Source: Kutzneria kofuensis (GTDB lineage Bacteria > Actinomycetota > Actinomycetes > Mycobacteriales > Pseudonocardiaceae). Taken from it: a stretch of 64,000 nt of DNA. Where the stretch lies: contig NZ_JACHIR010000001.1 of the NCBI RefSeq assembly GCF_014203355.1, positions 7,318,038-7,382,037 of the forward strand. The letters run 5' to 3'. The notes beneath the pieces are model-generated. The model was not told the DNA's origin. It saw only the letters and a list, made by a program, of their open reading frames with translations, and searched no databases. Below are positions 16,312 to 24,304 of the stretch, in pieces. The stretch's first letter is position 1, and every line of letters begins with the position of its first letter. A program made the position numbers and the translations under genes.

Positions 16312-17565
16312 ATGACCTCGGCGCGCGACCACGTGATGACGGGCCTGGACGACCTCCGGCCCGGCCTCGAAGACCTCTACCGGGACCTGCACGCGCACCC
16401 GGAGCTGGCCTTCGAGGAGCATCGCACCGCCGCCGAGGTCGCGAAGCGGGCGGAAGCGGCCGGCTACGAGGTCACCACGGGCGTCGGCCGCACCGGCGTG
16501 GTCGCCGTGCTGCGCAACGGACCCGGCCCGACCGTGCTGCTGCGGGCCGACATGGACGCGCTGCCGGTGGAGGAGCAGACCGACCTGCCGTACTCCTCGA
16601 CGGTGGACGGCGTGATGCACGCCTGTGGGCACGACATGCACACCGTGTGCCTGCTCGGGGCGCTGGACCTGTTGGCCCGCGGCCGCGACCGGTGGTCGGG
16701 GACGATCCTCGGTGTGTTCCAGCCGGCGGAGGAGCTGGCCACCGGCGCCGAGGCCATGGTCGACGACGGCCTCTACGACCGGTTCGGCCGGCCGGACATC
16801 ACGCTCGGCCAGCACCTCGCGCCGATCCCGGCCGGCTGGCTCGGCTGCCACGCCGGGCCGGCCTTCGCCGCCACCGACACCCTGGACGTCCGGCTGCACG
16901 GCAAGGGCGGTCACGGCTCCCGGCCGGAGACCACCGTCGACCCGGTGGTGCTGGCGGCGTCCACCGTGCTGCGCCTGCAGACCATCGTCTCCCGCGAGGT
17001 CGCGGCCAAGGACTCCGCGGTCGTCACCGTCGGCACCATTCACGGCGGCACCAAGGACAACATCATCCCCGACCACGTCGACCTGGGTGTGAACGTCCGC
17101 ACCTTCGACGACCAGGTGCGGACGAAGGTCCTGGCGGCGATCGAGCGGATCGTGCACGCCGAGGCCGTCGCCGCCGGAGCGCCCCAGGAGCCGGAGATCA
17201 CCCGGGTGAACGCCTTCCCGGTGCTGGTCAACGACGAGGAGGCGATGGCCCGGACGAAGGCGGCCTTCGACGAGGCGTTCCCGATGGTCATCGACCCCGG
17301 CCCGGTCACCGGCAGCGAGGACTTCGGCCACTTCGGCGCCGCCGCCGGCGTGCCCACGTGCTACTGGCTGTTCGGCGGCGAGGACCAGGAGCGCTTCGTC
17401 ACCGCCTACACCGGCGGCACCTTCGAGCGGGACATCCCGTCCAACCACTCGCCCAAGTTCGCGCCGCTGCTGCAGCCCACCCTGGACGGCGGCGTCACCG
17501 CGCTGGTGACCGCAGCCCTGGCGTGGCTGGGTTCCGCTCAGGGTGGCCCGTCACTGCATTCGTGA
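16312..17565 (+). CDS. M20 family metallopeptidase / amidohydrolase
   Basis: The M20D-type fold has metal-binding motifs LRADMDALPVEE and HACGHDMHT (about residues 74-105), the PAEE glutamate (GVFQPAEELATGA) and the C-terminal histidine in PSNHSPKF. Relatives hydrolyse N-acyl amino acids, hippurate or IAA conjugates using two divalent metals. ATG 16312 is preferred to GTG 16300, which overlaps the previous stop. Oddity: the last codons and the stop lie in the first unit of a 56-bp tandem repeat, so the C-terminal tail (ALAWLGSAQGG…) is repeat-derived. Confidence 0.88.
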   Translation: MTSARDHVMTGLDDLRPGLEDLYRDLHAHPELAFEEHRTAAEVAKRAEAAGYEVTTGVGRTGVVAVLRNGPGPTVLLRADMDALPVEEQTDLPYSSTVDGVMHACGHDMHTVCLLGALDLLARGRDRWSGTILGVFQPAEELATGAEAMVDDGLYDRFGRPDITLGQHLAPIPAGWLGCHAGPAFAATDTLDVRLHGKGGHGSRPETTVDPVVLAASTVLRLQTIVSREVAAKDSAVVTVGTIHGGTKDNIIPDHVDLGVNVRTFDDQVRTKVLAAIERIVHAEAVAAGAPQEPEITRVNAFPVLVNDEEAMARTKAAFDEAFPMVIDPGPVTGSEDFGHFGAAAGVPTCYWLFGGEDQERFVTAYTGGTFERDIPSNHSPKFAPLLQPTLDGGVTALVTAALAWLGSAQGGPSLHS

Positions 17566-17701
17566 CGGGTGCGCCGGCGTGGCTGGGTTCCGCCCGGGAC
17601 GGCCCGTCACTGCATCCGTCACCGATGCGCTGCGTGGCTGGATTCCGCTCAGGGCGGCCCGTCACTGCATTCGTGACCGGTGCGCCGGCGTGGACGGCTC
17701 C
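17521..17701. repeat. 56-bp tandem repeat, three units plus a partial
   Basis: Units start with GCGTGGCTGG at 17521, 17577 and 17632 (lengths 56, 55 and 56 bp). A fourth, partial unit begins at 17688. Each contains GGCCCGTCACTGCAT. The array spans the stop codon of the plus-strand amidohydrolase and supplies the stop codon of the minus-strand small protein that converges on it. It is likely to vary in copy number between strains. Confidence 0.85.
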
Positions 17702-17823
17702 GGCGTCGGCTCCTTCTTGCGAGGTTCCCCCAGCGCGACCTTGATCCGGCCGTCGGGCAGCATCACCCAGTGCAGGCCGCTGGCCGCGGCCAGCTGGTCG
17801 AAGATCGGAGTGCCTGGCGACAT
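17662..17823 (-). CDS. Small conserved-looking protein (53 aa), function unknown
   Basis: The reading frame has a strong ribosome-binding site (GGGAGGGAG) 9 bp before ATG 17823. The protein begins MSPGTPIFDQLAAASG and contains VMLPDGRIKVALGEPRKKE, followed by a Pro/Thr-rich tail. The composition and the good Shine-Dalgarno sequence argue that it is real. The stop codon and last residues fall in the 56-bp tandem repeat. A G-tract palindrome of CsoR type lies 66 bp upstream. I do not recognise a function. Confidence 0.55.
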   Translation of the reverse strand: MSPGTPIFDQLAAASGLHWVMLPDGRIKVALGEPRKKEPTPEPSTPAHRSRMQ

Positions 17824-17888
17824 CAGCGTGACTCCCTCCCCGTGCTGATGCCTGCCTACCAAACTCCGGGGACGGCCGAGGCGGAAAC

Positions 17889-17904
17889 TACCCCCACGGG
17901 GGTA
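17889..17904. promoter_or_regulatory. CsoR/FrmR-type G-tract palindrome
   Basis: TACCCCC-AC-GGGGGTA is a perfect palindrome between the end of the SRPBCC gene and the 53-aa gene, both on the minus strand. C/G-tract palindromes with TA ends are the hallmark of operators for CsoR/RcnR/FrmR/CstR repressors (copper, nickel, formaldehyde, persulfide). No such repressor is encoded in the window. It might instead be a hairpin after the SRPBCC gene. Confidence 0.4.
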
Positions 17905-17910
17905 ACCCGA

Positions 17911-18210
17911 TCAGGCTCTTTCCACGCGCCAGTACTGCCGGGTGGCCGGCGTGGTCAGCGGCGCGGACTCGACGAACTCCTTGAAGCGCAGCAGAATGCC
18001 GGCCGGCGTGGTGTCGGGGTCCGCTCGCAGCACCAGTCTCGTGGTGTGCGTGTCGAGGTAGTGGAACGTGACGCGGCCCCCCGGCCAGGCGATCAGCTCG
18101 TCCTGGCGCTGGGCGGTGACCGGCCGCGGTGAGGAGCTGTAACCGGCCCATTGCTCGTAGGCGGTGCGCAGGGGCACCGCGAGCTCGACCGTCTCCTCGA
18201 AGGTGTTCAT
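17911..18210 (-). CDS. Small SRPBCC/START-like protein
   Basis: The 99-residue protein starts MNTFEETVELAVPLRTAYEQW, the usual opening of polyketide-cyclase/dehydrase (SRPBCC) proteins. It carries the strand pairs expected for the family (VTFHYLDTHTTRLVLRAD, TRQYWRVERA) but is shorter than the usual 140-150 residues. It is probably a ligand-binding protein of unknown target. It is 21 bp downstream of the 160-aa hypothetical gene and likely co-transcribed. Confidence 0.7.
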   Translation of the reverse strand: MNTFEETVELAVPLRTAYEQWAGYSSSPRPVTAQRQDELIAWPGGRVTFHYLDTHTTRLVLRADPDTTPAGILLRFKEFVESAPLTTPATRQYWRVERA

Positions 18211-18231
18211 GTGGGGTGCTTCCTTTTCGTT

Positions 18232-18717
18232 CTAGCCGGCCGAGGATTCGACCAGCCAGTCCGGCGCCCGCGCGCCGCCCTCCCGACAGGCCGCGAGCAG
18301 GTCGGTGGTCCACAGCAGCAGGTGCATCAGGGCGACGGTGTCCTCCTCCGGATCGTGCCGGTCGAACACCAGGCCCAGCTGCATGTCCGCGGACTGCTCG
18401 TCGGAGTTCACCAGGGCCATCACCGCGCGGAAGCTCGCCCGCAGCGGCGGGTCGATGTCGTCGATCGGGATCTCGTTGCCCTCGGTGTCGCCGAGCTGCA
18501 TCTTGATCGGTGCACCATCCCCGACCTGCAAGCACAGGGACTTCAGCATGTCGGCCGAGGCGTCGGCGAGCACGTCGGCCGCCTCACGGGGACTGTGGTC
18601 GGCGCCCCGGTACAGCGCCGTCAACGCGTCCAGGGCGCCGTCGGGATCCGATTCCTGCATGCGGTTCACCGCGGTGCGCACCAGCAGGCGCACCATGCCG
18701 TCCTTGCGCTCGTCCAT
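18232..18717 (-). CDS. Conserved hypothetical protein (about 161 aa)
   Basis: An acidic soluble protein with no signal peptide or membrane segment. ATG 18717 follows a strong GGGAGGA ribosome-binding site and is preferred to the ATG at 18732. Recognisable segments are an alpha-helical N-terminus (LLVRTAVNRMQESDPDGALDALTALYRG) and a C-terminal helix (ALMHLLLWTTDLLAACREGG). I do not recognise a family of known function. It shares an operon with the SRPBCC-like gene. Confidence 0.7.
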   Translation of the reverse strand: MDERKDGMVRLLVRTAVNRMQESDPDGALDALTALYRGADHSPREAADVLADASADMLKSLCLQVGDGAPIKMQLGDTEGNEIPIDDIDPPLRASFRAVMALVNSDEQSADMQLGLVFDRHDPEEDTVALMHLLLWTTDLLAACREGGARAPDWLVESSAG

Positions 18718-18784
18718 CCGTCCTCCCCTCATCAGGCTCCGGGATTACCCGTTCCGGTTGATCTCAATCCTCCGTCCGGCAGAA

Positions 18785-20200
18785 CTAGGGATTTGTGGTG
18801 TTCAGCCGGTGGTGGACGGCCCGCAGCGCTTGGTGCGTTTCCACATACACTTCGTAAAGTTCGTTACTGGTCACCGGTTCGAAAGTGCGCTTGACCTCGA
18901 CTGTTGCCTCCGCGGCCGTCTCGGCGTCGGGGTAGATGCCGGCGCCGACCGCGCCCAGCAGGGCGGCCCCGAGCGCGGCGCTGTCGTGCACGCGGAGCTG
19001 GTGGACCGGACGTTGCAGGACATCGGCATGGATCTGCGCCCACAGGTCGCTGCGGGCGCCGCCGCCGCAGAAGGCAAGCGCTTTCAACGGGGTGTCGCAG
19101 GCCTTTTCGACGGCTTCCAGCACGTGCCGGCCCGACATCGCCACGCCCTCGAGCACGGCTCGGGACAGGTCGGCCCGGGTCGTCGCCGAGCTCACGTTGA
19201 GGAAGCTGGCCCGCAGGGTCGAGTCCCAGAGCGGGGCTCGCTCGCCGGCGAGGTAGGGCGTGAAAATCACGTGTGACCTGCCGTCGGCGGCGTCGGCGAA
19301 GACCTCGGGGATGCTGAGGCCGGTCGTCCGGCTCCACCAGCGGACCGCGTCACCGGCGGCCTGGGTGGGGCCGGCATGCACGTACAGGCCGGTGCGCGGT
19401 GGGAAGGTGACGATTCCGGCCGTGGGGACGTTCTCGGTGGACGCGCCCGCGACGACCAGGGAGGTCCCGCAGGAGATCATGCCGCGGCCGGGCCTGGTGG
19501 TGGCCGCGCCGAAGACCGCCCCGAAGGCGTCCATCGTGCCCACGACCAGCTCGGCGTCGAGACCCGTGACCGGGCCGAGGACGGCTTCCGGCGGCAGGAT
19601 CTCGGGGAGCCGCTCCCACAGGCCGTCGGTCACGGCGGCGGCTTCCGGGATGTAACCGCCCTCGTTGGCGATGCGGACGCCGGAGAGCAGGTCGGTGGCG
19701 ATACGGCCGGTCAGCTTGGCGCCGATGAAGTCCTTCGGACTCATGATCCAGCGGGCCCGGCCCCAGGCGTCGGGGACGTTGCGGGCGAACCACTCCGCCC
19801 GTGCGCCGACGAACGAGGCGTCCAGGACGATCGGCCCGCCCCAGACGCGGGTCTTGTCCGCCGCGGTGAACCGGGCGTCGATCTCGTGCGCGATGGCCGC
19901 GCAGCGCTGGTCCTGCCAGATGATCGCCGGGGTCAGCGGGTTCAGCTCCTCGTCCACGAGGACGTGCGTGTTGACCTGGCTGACGATGCCGGCGGCCCGG
20001 ACCGTGCCGGGACCGACGGCTTTCAGGCCCTCCTGGACACCGCGCCACCAGTCGTTGGCGTCCTGCTCGGCCCAGCCGGGGCGGGGCCGGTGGATCGGGT
20101 AGCCGACGGTGTGGGCGGCGAGTGGTTCGCCGCCGAGGCCGAAGGCGGCGACCTTGACCGCGGTGGTGCCGACGTCGATTCCGAGCATGACTTCCCGCAC
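18785..20200 (-). CDS. FGGY-family carbohydrate kinase (xylulokinase-like)
   Basis: The 471-residue protein has the N-terminal ATPase-fold phosphate-1 motif LGIDVGTTAVKV and the sugar-site region IIWQDQR. The C-terminal FGGY half contains LAGERAPLWDS, the adenosine motif AFCGGGARSDLW and DSAALGAALLG. These kinases phosphorylate xylulose, ribulose, glycerol or similar sugars. The exact substrate is not decided by the motifs, though the overall pattern is closest to xylulokinase. GTG 20200 is used; ATG 20188 is an alternative. A copy of the dispersed palindromic repeat lies 17 bp upstream of the start. Confidence 0.88.
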   Translation of the reverse strand: MREVMLGIDVGTTAVKVAAFGLGGEPLAAHTVGYPIHRPRPGWAEQDANDWWRGVQEGLKAVGPGTVRAAGIVSQVNTHVLVDEELNPLTPAIIWQDQRCAAIAHEIDARFTAADKTRVWGGPIVLDASFVGARAEWFARNVPDAWGRARWIMSPKDFIGAKLTGRIATDLLSGVRIANEGGYIPEAAAVTDGLWERLPEILPPEAVLGPVTGLDAELVVGTMDAFGAVFGAATTRPGRGMISCGTSLVVAGASTENVPTAGIVTFPPRTGLYVHAGPTQAAGDAVRWWSRTTGLSIPEVFADAADGRSHVIFTPYLAGERAPLWDSTLRASFLNVSSATTRADLSRAVLEGVAMSGRHVLEAVEKACDTPLKALAFCGGGARSDLWAQIHADVLQRPVHQLRVHDSAALGAALLGAVGAGIYPDAETAAEATVEVKRTFEPVTSNELYEVYVETHQALRAVHHRLNTTNP

Positions 20201-20217
20201 GCCCGCGACCCTATCGG

Positions 20218-20301
20218 CGAGTCACGCTCTCAGGCACACCGAATGTAAGCCTGAGGCATGTGCCGGAAACCTACATTCGGTGTGTCCCAGAGCGTGACTC
20301 G
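20218..20301. repeat. 84-bp dispersed palindromic repeat, copy 2
   Basis: It has the same outer arms as copy 1 (CGAGTCACGCTCT at 20218, AGAGCGTGACTCG at 20289-20301), the same inner CCGAATGTA/TACATTCGG arms and identical total length. It separates the minus-strand LuxC-like gene from the minus-strand kinase gene. It encodes the LuxC-like C-terminal residues (ESRSGTHRM) and its stop. Confidence 0.85.
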
Positions 20302-21605
20302 CCGGGGGTTCGGGCGACGGCCTTTGTTCGCATGAGGAAGTCCGACAGGTAGCTGTCGTGGGGGAGTTGTGGGTGGAAGTAGTGGGTGGGGCGGTTGCCC
20401 ACGTAGAGGTTGGCGATGGTGGGCTCGTCGAGCAGGTCGGCGATCAGTTCTTCGTCACGGGTGATGGCCGTGAGCACGAGGGTGTTGCGGAGCGGGGCGA
20501 TGTCCGCCCGATTCCAGGGGGCTACCCAGGCGCACGGGAAGGGGAGTTCGGCGCCTAGTTGTGGAGCGTCGGCCGACGGGAGCAGGTGCAGGGCGGGGCG
20601 GATGACCGCGGAGCCGTCTCCGAGATCGGTGACGAGTTGGTCGGCGCCGAGCAGCGGCTGAGTACCGGTCGCGCGCTTGGCCAGGTGGTCACGCAGCGCC
20701 AGGGCCCCGGCGAGGGGATAACGCGGCAGCACCGAGTCGGGGAGGGCGCTCAGACGTGCGGCCAAGGCGGTTGCCAGGGGAGCGGGGTCGCCTTCGATCA
20801 AAACCCCGGTGGCGTTGATGCAGCCGACGCCGCCGTGATGGGCAATGGACGACACGATGACGTCCAGCGCGGGCTCCCAGTCGTCGGTGACGAGCACCTT
20901 GGACCGGCCCGGCCCCTGCGGCAGCACCCGGGGATTCGACCCGTACTTGGCGATCACCTCGTCGCCGCCGTACACCATGCCGAGGTCGGCGCTGCGAAGG
21001 ATCTCGTCGGCGACGTCGTGCTCACACGGCAGCAGGACCACCTGGTCGTCGCCGAAACCGGCGGTCCGCAGCGCGGAGATCAACCGGTACGGGGTGAACG
21101 GCTCCCGCCGGGACGGCCGGACGGCAACCCGGTAGCCGAGGGCAAGTGCCTGCAGCCACAGGGAGTGCACGGCGGGATGGTTGCCGGCGGCGTGCACGGC
21201 GAACACGCTGCCCCGCCTGGTCCACACACCGCCTTCGTCCACAACAGACTCACATGCCCCGACGGGACGGCCTTGGCAAGCGGCCTCGTAGGCGGAACCG
21301 CACGCCTGGGCTACCGTCTCCGCGGCGAACTGGATGTCCGCGCGAGGCAGCCCGGACACCCGCGTCACCAGCTCCACGTAGTCGGCGGAATCCTCGGCGA
21401 ACAACGATCCCGCGATGGTCAGGGCCCGGCGACGGTCGGCCAGTGGCATCGCCGATGCCTTGTGCAGCGCGGACATCGTGCGCGTGACGAACAGCCGCGG
21501 CACGAGGCTCACCGACGCCACCTCGCCCCCGGTGACATCGGTGATCACCAGCTGCTTCCGGGCCCGATACGGACCGGACGGCCCCAGCGCGTCCACGGTG
21601 AACAT
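20271..21605 (-). CDS. LuxC-like fatty acyl-CoA / acyl-protein reductase
   Basis: The 444-residue protein has the aldehyde-dehydrogenase-like fold of the LuxC acyl-CoA reductase family: VHAAGNHPAVHSLWLQAL, VAVRPSRREPFTPYRL and the candidate catalytic cysteine in HHGGVGCINATG. LuxC reduces an activated fatty acid, passed from LuxE or as acyl-CoA, to an aldehyde with NADPH. Its ATG lies 2 bp after the stop of the LuxE-like gene, so the two act together. No luciferase genes (luxA/B) are near. The C-terminal ESRSGTHRM is encoded by the palindromic repeat. Confidence 0.82.
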   Translation of the reverse strand: MFTVDALGPSGPYRARKQLVITDVTGGEVASVSLVPRLFVTRTMSALHKASAMPLADRRRALTIAGSLFAEDSADYVELVTRVSGLPRADIQFAAETVAQACGSAYEAACQGRPVGACESVVDEGGVWTRRGSVFAVHAAGNHPAVHSLWLQALALGYRVAVRPSRREPFTPYRLISALRTAGFGDDQVVLLPCEHDVADEILRSADLGMVYGGDEVIAKYGSNPRVLPQGPGRSKVLVTDDWEPALDVIVSSIAHHGGVGCINATGVLIEGDPAPLATALAARLSALPDSVLPRYPLAGALALRDHLAKRATGTQPLLGADQLVTDLGDGSAVIRPALHLLPSADAPQLGAELPFPCAWVAPWNRADIAPLRNTLVLTAITRDEELIADLLDEPTIANLYVGNRPTHYFHPQLPHDSYLSDFLMRTKAVARTPGESRSGTHRM

Positions 21606-21607
21606 CG

Positions 21608-22759
21608 TCAATACACGCCCTCGATCACGGCCTCGTCGCCGAACACCTGCACCGGGGCCAGATCGGCCAGCGAGTCGCCGGGCTGCCCGGACGGGGCCGC
21701 CACACGGATCGCGGTGTCGCGCTCGAGGTTGTTGGGCAGCAGCATGGACTTGCTGACGTGGTTGGTCACGACCTGACCACGTGTCCCGTACGGCACCGGC
21801 TCCATCGTCGCCGGATCCACCACCCGGAACGTGATGTGCGGGCCGAAGCCGTCGAAGACGGGGAACTCGGTGTCGCCGAGCCGCTGGTTGGCGCCGCCCA
21901 TGATCATGGTGCTGCCGTACACGCCGTGCAGCGGGATGCCCGGGAACACCTCGTTGCGGAACAGGTCGTGGGTGTCGGCGTCCATGTGCGCGCCGCCCCA
22001 CATGATCAGCCGCACGCTCCGGGTGATCGCCGCCAGCAGGTCCTCCCGCCGGGCCAGCCGCTCCAGCATCGGCGGCGTGGTCATCAGCACCCCGACCTCC
22101 TGGCTGAGCAACACATGTGAGGACTGCTCGACCAGGTGTTCCACGTACGCGTCGGCCTGCGCCTGCTGCCCGGAGGCGATGAGCTTGCGGACCCAGCGCG
22201 GATCCATGTCCACTGTGTACATCAGGCCCCGTCGCGCCCGCGCCACCAGGCCGATGAAGTGCCCGACGGCATGGGGGCCGGTCGGCAGGATGCCCAGCCA
22301 GTTCAGGCCGAGCGGAATGCCCAGCCGGTCCAGCGGCTCCAGCATGTGCGTGATCATCCGCTGCAGCCAGTCGTTCAGGAACACCACGCGCTTGGGCGCG
22401 CCGGTGGTGCCGCCGCTGTCGTACACGCCGACGATCTCGGCGGAATCCCCGTAGCCGCGCGGGATCAGCTGCTCGACGCGGATGTCGCGGAGCTGGTCGA
22501 CGACGTTCGGGAACATCCGGAGGTCGTCGACCGAGCGGACGTCCGCGCGCGGGTCGAAGCCGAGCGAGGCCGCCTGGGCGAGCCAGAACGGCGATCCCGT
22601 CTCGGGGTCGAAGTGCCACCGCATGGCCTCGCGGATGTACGCGTCGGCATCGTTGCTGTCCAACACGTCTCTGAACATAACCCGGCGCATACCCGCGCGG
22701 AGTACATCTTCCGGGTATACCCCGGGCCCCGGCCCGGGGTAGCCGACGAACGGCAGCAT
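21608..22759 (-). CDS. LuxE/PaaK-like acyl-activating enzyme
   Basis: The 383-residue adenylate-forming enzyme has the P-loop-like motif YDSGGTTGAPKRVVF and MWGGAHMDADT, HGVYGSTM and YGTRGQVV, as in LuxE acyl-protein synthetases and phenylacetate-CoA ligases. It would activate a carboxylic acid with ATP and hand it to the downstream LuxC-like reductase. ATG 22759 lies inside one arm of a 17-bp inverted repeat, and a 24-bp perfect palindrome lies at 22718-22741 in its first codons. The ATG at 22690 (MRRVMFRD) is therefore a serious alternative start. Confidence 0.75.
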   Translation of the reverse strand: MLPFVGYPGPGPGVYPEDVLRAGMRRVMFRDVLDSNDADAYIREAMRWHFDPETGSPFWLAQAASLGFDPRADVRSVDDLRMFPNVVDQLRDIRVEQLIPRGYGDSAEIVGVYDSGGTTGAPKRVVFLNDWLQRMITHMLEPLDRLGIPLGLNWLGILPTGPHAVGHFIGLVARARRGLMYTVDMDPRWVRKLIASGQQAQADAYVEHLVEQSSHVLLSQEVGVLMTTPPMLERLARREDLLAAITRSVRLIMWGGAHMDADTHDLFRNEVFPGIPLHGVYGSTMIMGGANQRLGDTEFPVFDGFGPHITFRVVDPATMEPVPYGTRGQVVTNHVSKSMLLPNNLERDTAIRVAAPSGQPGDSLADLAPVQVFGDEAVIEGVY

Positions 22760-22793
22760 GACCCGGTCGGGGACCAGGTCATGCTGCCGTTCG
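22718..22793. repeat. Two palindromes around the LuxE-like start codon
   Basis: TACCCCGGGCC-CC-GGCCCGGGGTA (22718-22741) is perfect with 11-bp arms. A second pair, 17-bp arms at 22747-22763 and 22777-22793 (core GGCAGCATGACC / GGTCATGCTGCC) with a 13-nt loop, contains the presumed start ATG. They may be operators or an mRNA structure masking the start codon. The stretch up to the sialidase stop at 22894 holds nothing else evident. Confidence 0.6.
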
Positions 22794-22893
22794 GTCCAAG
22801 GGGCGTGGCCGTCTCCGCCCGCCGGGAGATGTCGACGCGGTAACGCTTCGGCCACGATCAACGACAGTCCACGACGGACAGTGGGCCCCGTTG

Positions 22894-24267
22894 CTACGAA
22901 GCGGTGAGGAACACGTCGGTCCGGTTGTCGGGCTGCCCGCTGTTGGTCTTCGCGAACACCGAGACGAAGCACGTGCCGGCGGCGGCCATGCCGTGGTAGT
23001 CGCCGACGTAGTACCGGCCGTCGCTGACGACCGGGGCGGTGGTGATGTCGAACGGCCCGGCCAACTTCGTTGCGTGCCAGGTGATTCCGTCGCCGGAGGT
23101 GGTCTGCCAGTAGCTCGTGCCGGTGCTGTCGAGCTGGTAGTAGGTGACGCCGACGACGCCGTCGGAGTTGACCGCCACCGCCGGCATGAACTGCTGCGCC
23201 GGCGAGGAGCCGACCGGAACCGGCGCGGACCAGGTGGCGCCGCCGTCGGTGGAGGTGGCCAGCACGGAGCCGTCGTGATCGCCGGCGAACTGCGAACCCT
23301 GCCACACGGCACGGAGTTCGCCGTGCGGGCCGGCCGCGAGCTGCCCGACGATGTCGCGACCGTCGCGCACGCCCTTGCCGCCCGGCAGCGTGGTGCCGAC
23401 CGACTTGATCGGCGCGACGACGGTCGGCGCGGACCACGTCTCGCCGCGGTCGGCCGAACGGATCGCCTGCCAGGACTGGTCGTAGGTGCCGTCCGGCTTC
23501 AGCTGGTAGTACGAGAAGAACGCGACCAGGTTGCCCTGGGCGGTGGCCAGTCGGATGCTGGAGGCGCCGTTGCCGTTGCCGTCGCCGAAGCCCACGACCT
23601 TGCGCGGGGCGCCCCAGGTCGTGCCGCCGTCGCCGCTGTGCGCCAGGTAGATCGGCGCCGTGCCGTCGGTGAGGTTGATCCGGTCCCACGCCACGTAGAC
23701 GTCCTTGCCCGTGGCGTAGACGGTCGGCAGGTCGTTCCAGATGTTCGAGGTGTCGCCGGTGCCCTCGCGGGTGATCGTCGTCGGCGCGCCCCAGGTGCGG
23801 CCACCGTCGCCGGACTTGACCACCAGCAGCGCGTGATCACCCTGCGGCGTGGTGGTGTTCATGCTCAGCGAGATCAGGTAGACCATGCCGTTCGGGGCGA
23901 TGCTCACCTGCGTGTCGGTGGCGCGGGCGAAACCGCCGCCGGAGCAGGTGGACACCGCCGGCGTGGCCTGCGTCCAGGTGCGGCCGCCGTCGAAGGTGGC
24001 CTTGGTGACCAGACCTTGGCCGCCGACGCCCGACCAGCGGTCCGTCTGCCAGGTGCCGACCATGTGCGCCGGGTTGCGCGGGTCGACCGCGATGTCCGGC
24101 TGCACCTCCGCGTTCGGGTAGTTGGTGCCGACCGGGTCCTTGTGGTCGCAGCCCGCCGGGAAGGGGCTGGGCCCCGAGATCAACGTGGCGGTGGACGTCG
24201 TGTCGGCGTGAGCTGTCGGGGCGAGCGCGAGTACGGCCACGACCGCCGTGACCAGGTACTTTTTCAT
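22894..24267 (-). CDS. Secreted sialidase/BNR-repeat glycosidase-like protein
   Basis: The 457-residue protein has a clear signal peptide (MKKYLVTAVVAVLALAPTAHA). Several Asp-box (BNR) repeats of the form S-x-D-x-G-x-T-W are visible: KSGDGGRTWGAP, HSGDGGTTWGAP, RSADRGETWSAP and TSTDGGATWSAP. This is the six-bladed beta-propeller of sialidases and related exo-glycosidases. The canonical Arg triad and FRIP motif of true sialidases are not obvious, so another substrate is possible. It is probably monocistronic, 134 bp upstream of the LuxE-like gene on the same strand. Confidence 0.75.
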   Translation of the reverse strand: MKKYLVTAVVAVLALAPTAHADTTSTATLISGPSPFPAGCDHKDPVGTNYPNAEVQPDIAVDPRNPAHMVGTWQTDRWSGVGGQGLVTKATFDGGRTWTQATPAVSTCSGGGFARATDTQVSIAPNGMVYLISLSMNTTTPQGDHALLVVKSGDGGRTWGAPTTITREGTGDTSNIWNDLPTVYATGKDVYVAWDRINLTDGTAPIYLAHSGDGGTTWGAPRKVVGFGDGNGNGASSIRLATAQGNLVAFFSYYQLKPDGTYDQSWQAIRSADRGETWSAPTVVAPIKSVGTTLPGGKGVRDGRDIVGQLAAGPHGELRAVWQGSQFAGDHDGSVLATSTDGGATWSAPVPVGSSPAQQFMPAVAVNSDGVVGVTYYQLDSTGTSYWQTTSGDGITWHATKLAGPFDITTAPVVSDGRYYVGDYHGMAAAGTCFVSVFAKTNSGQPDNRTDVFLTAS

Positions 24268-24304
24268 GTAGTTTTCCCCCCTGCCGGGTCGCAGGTTTCG
24301 GACC

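Noticed and set aside
17521-17701. CRISPR-like array
   Set aside because: Units are head-to-tail 56-bp repeats without spacers, and there are no cas genes.
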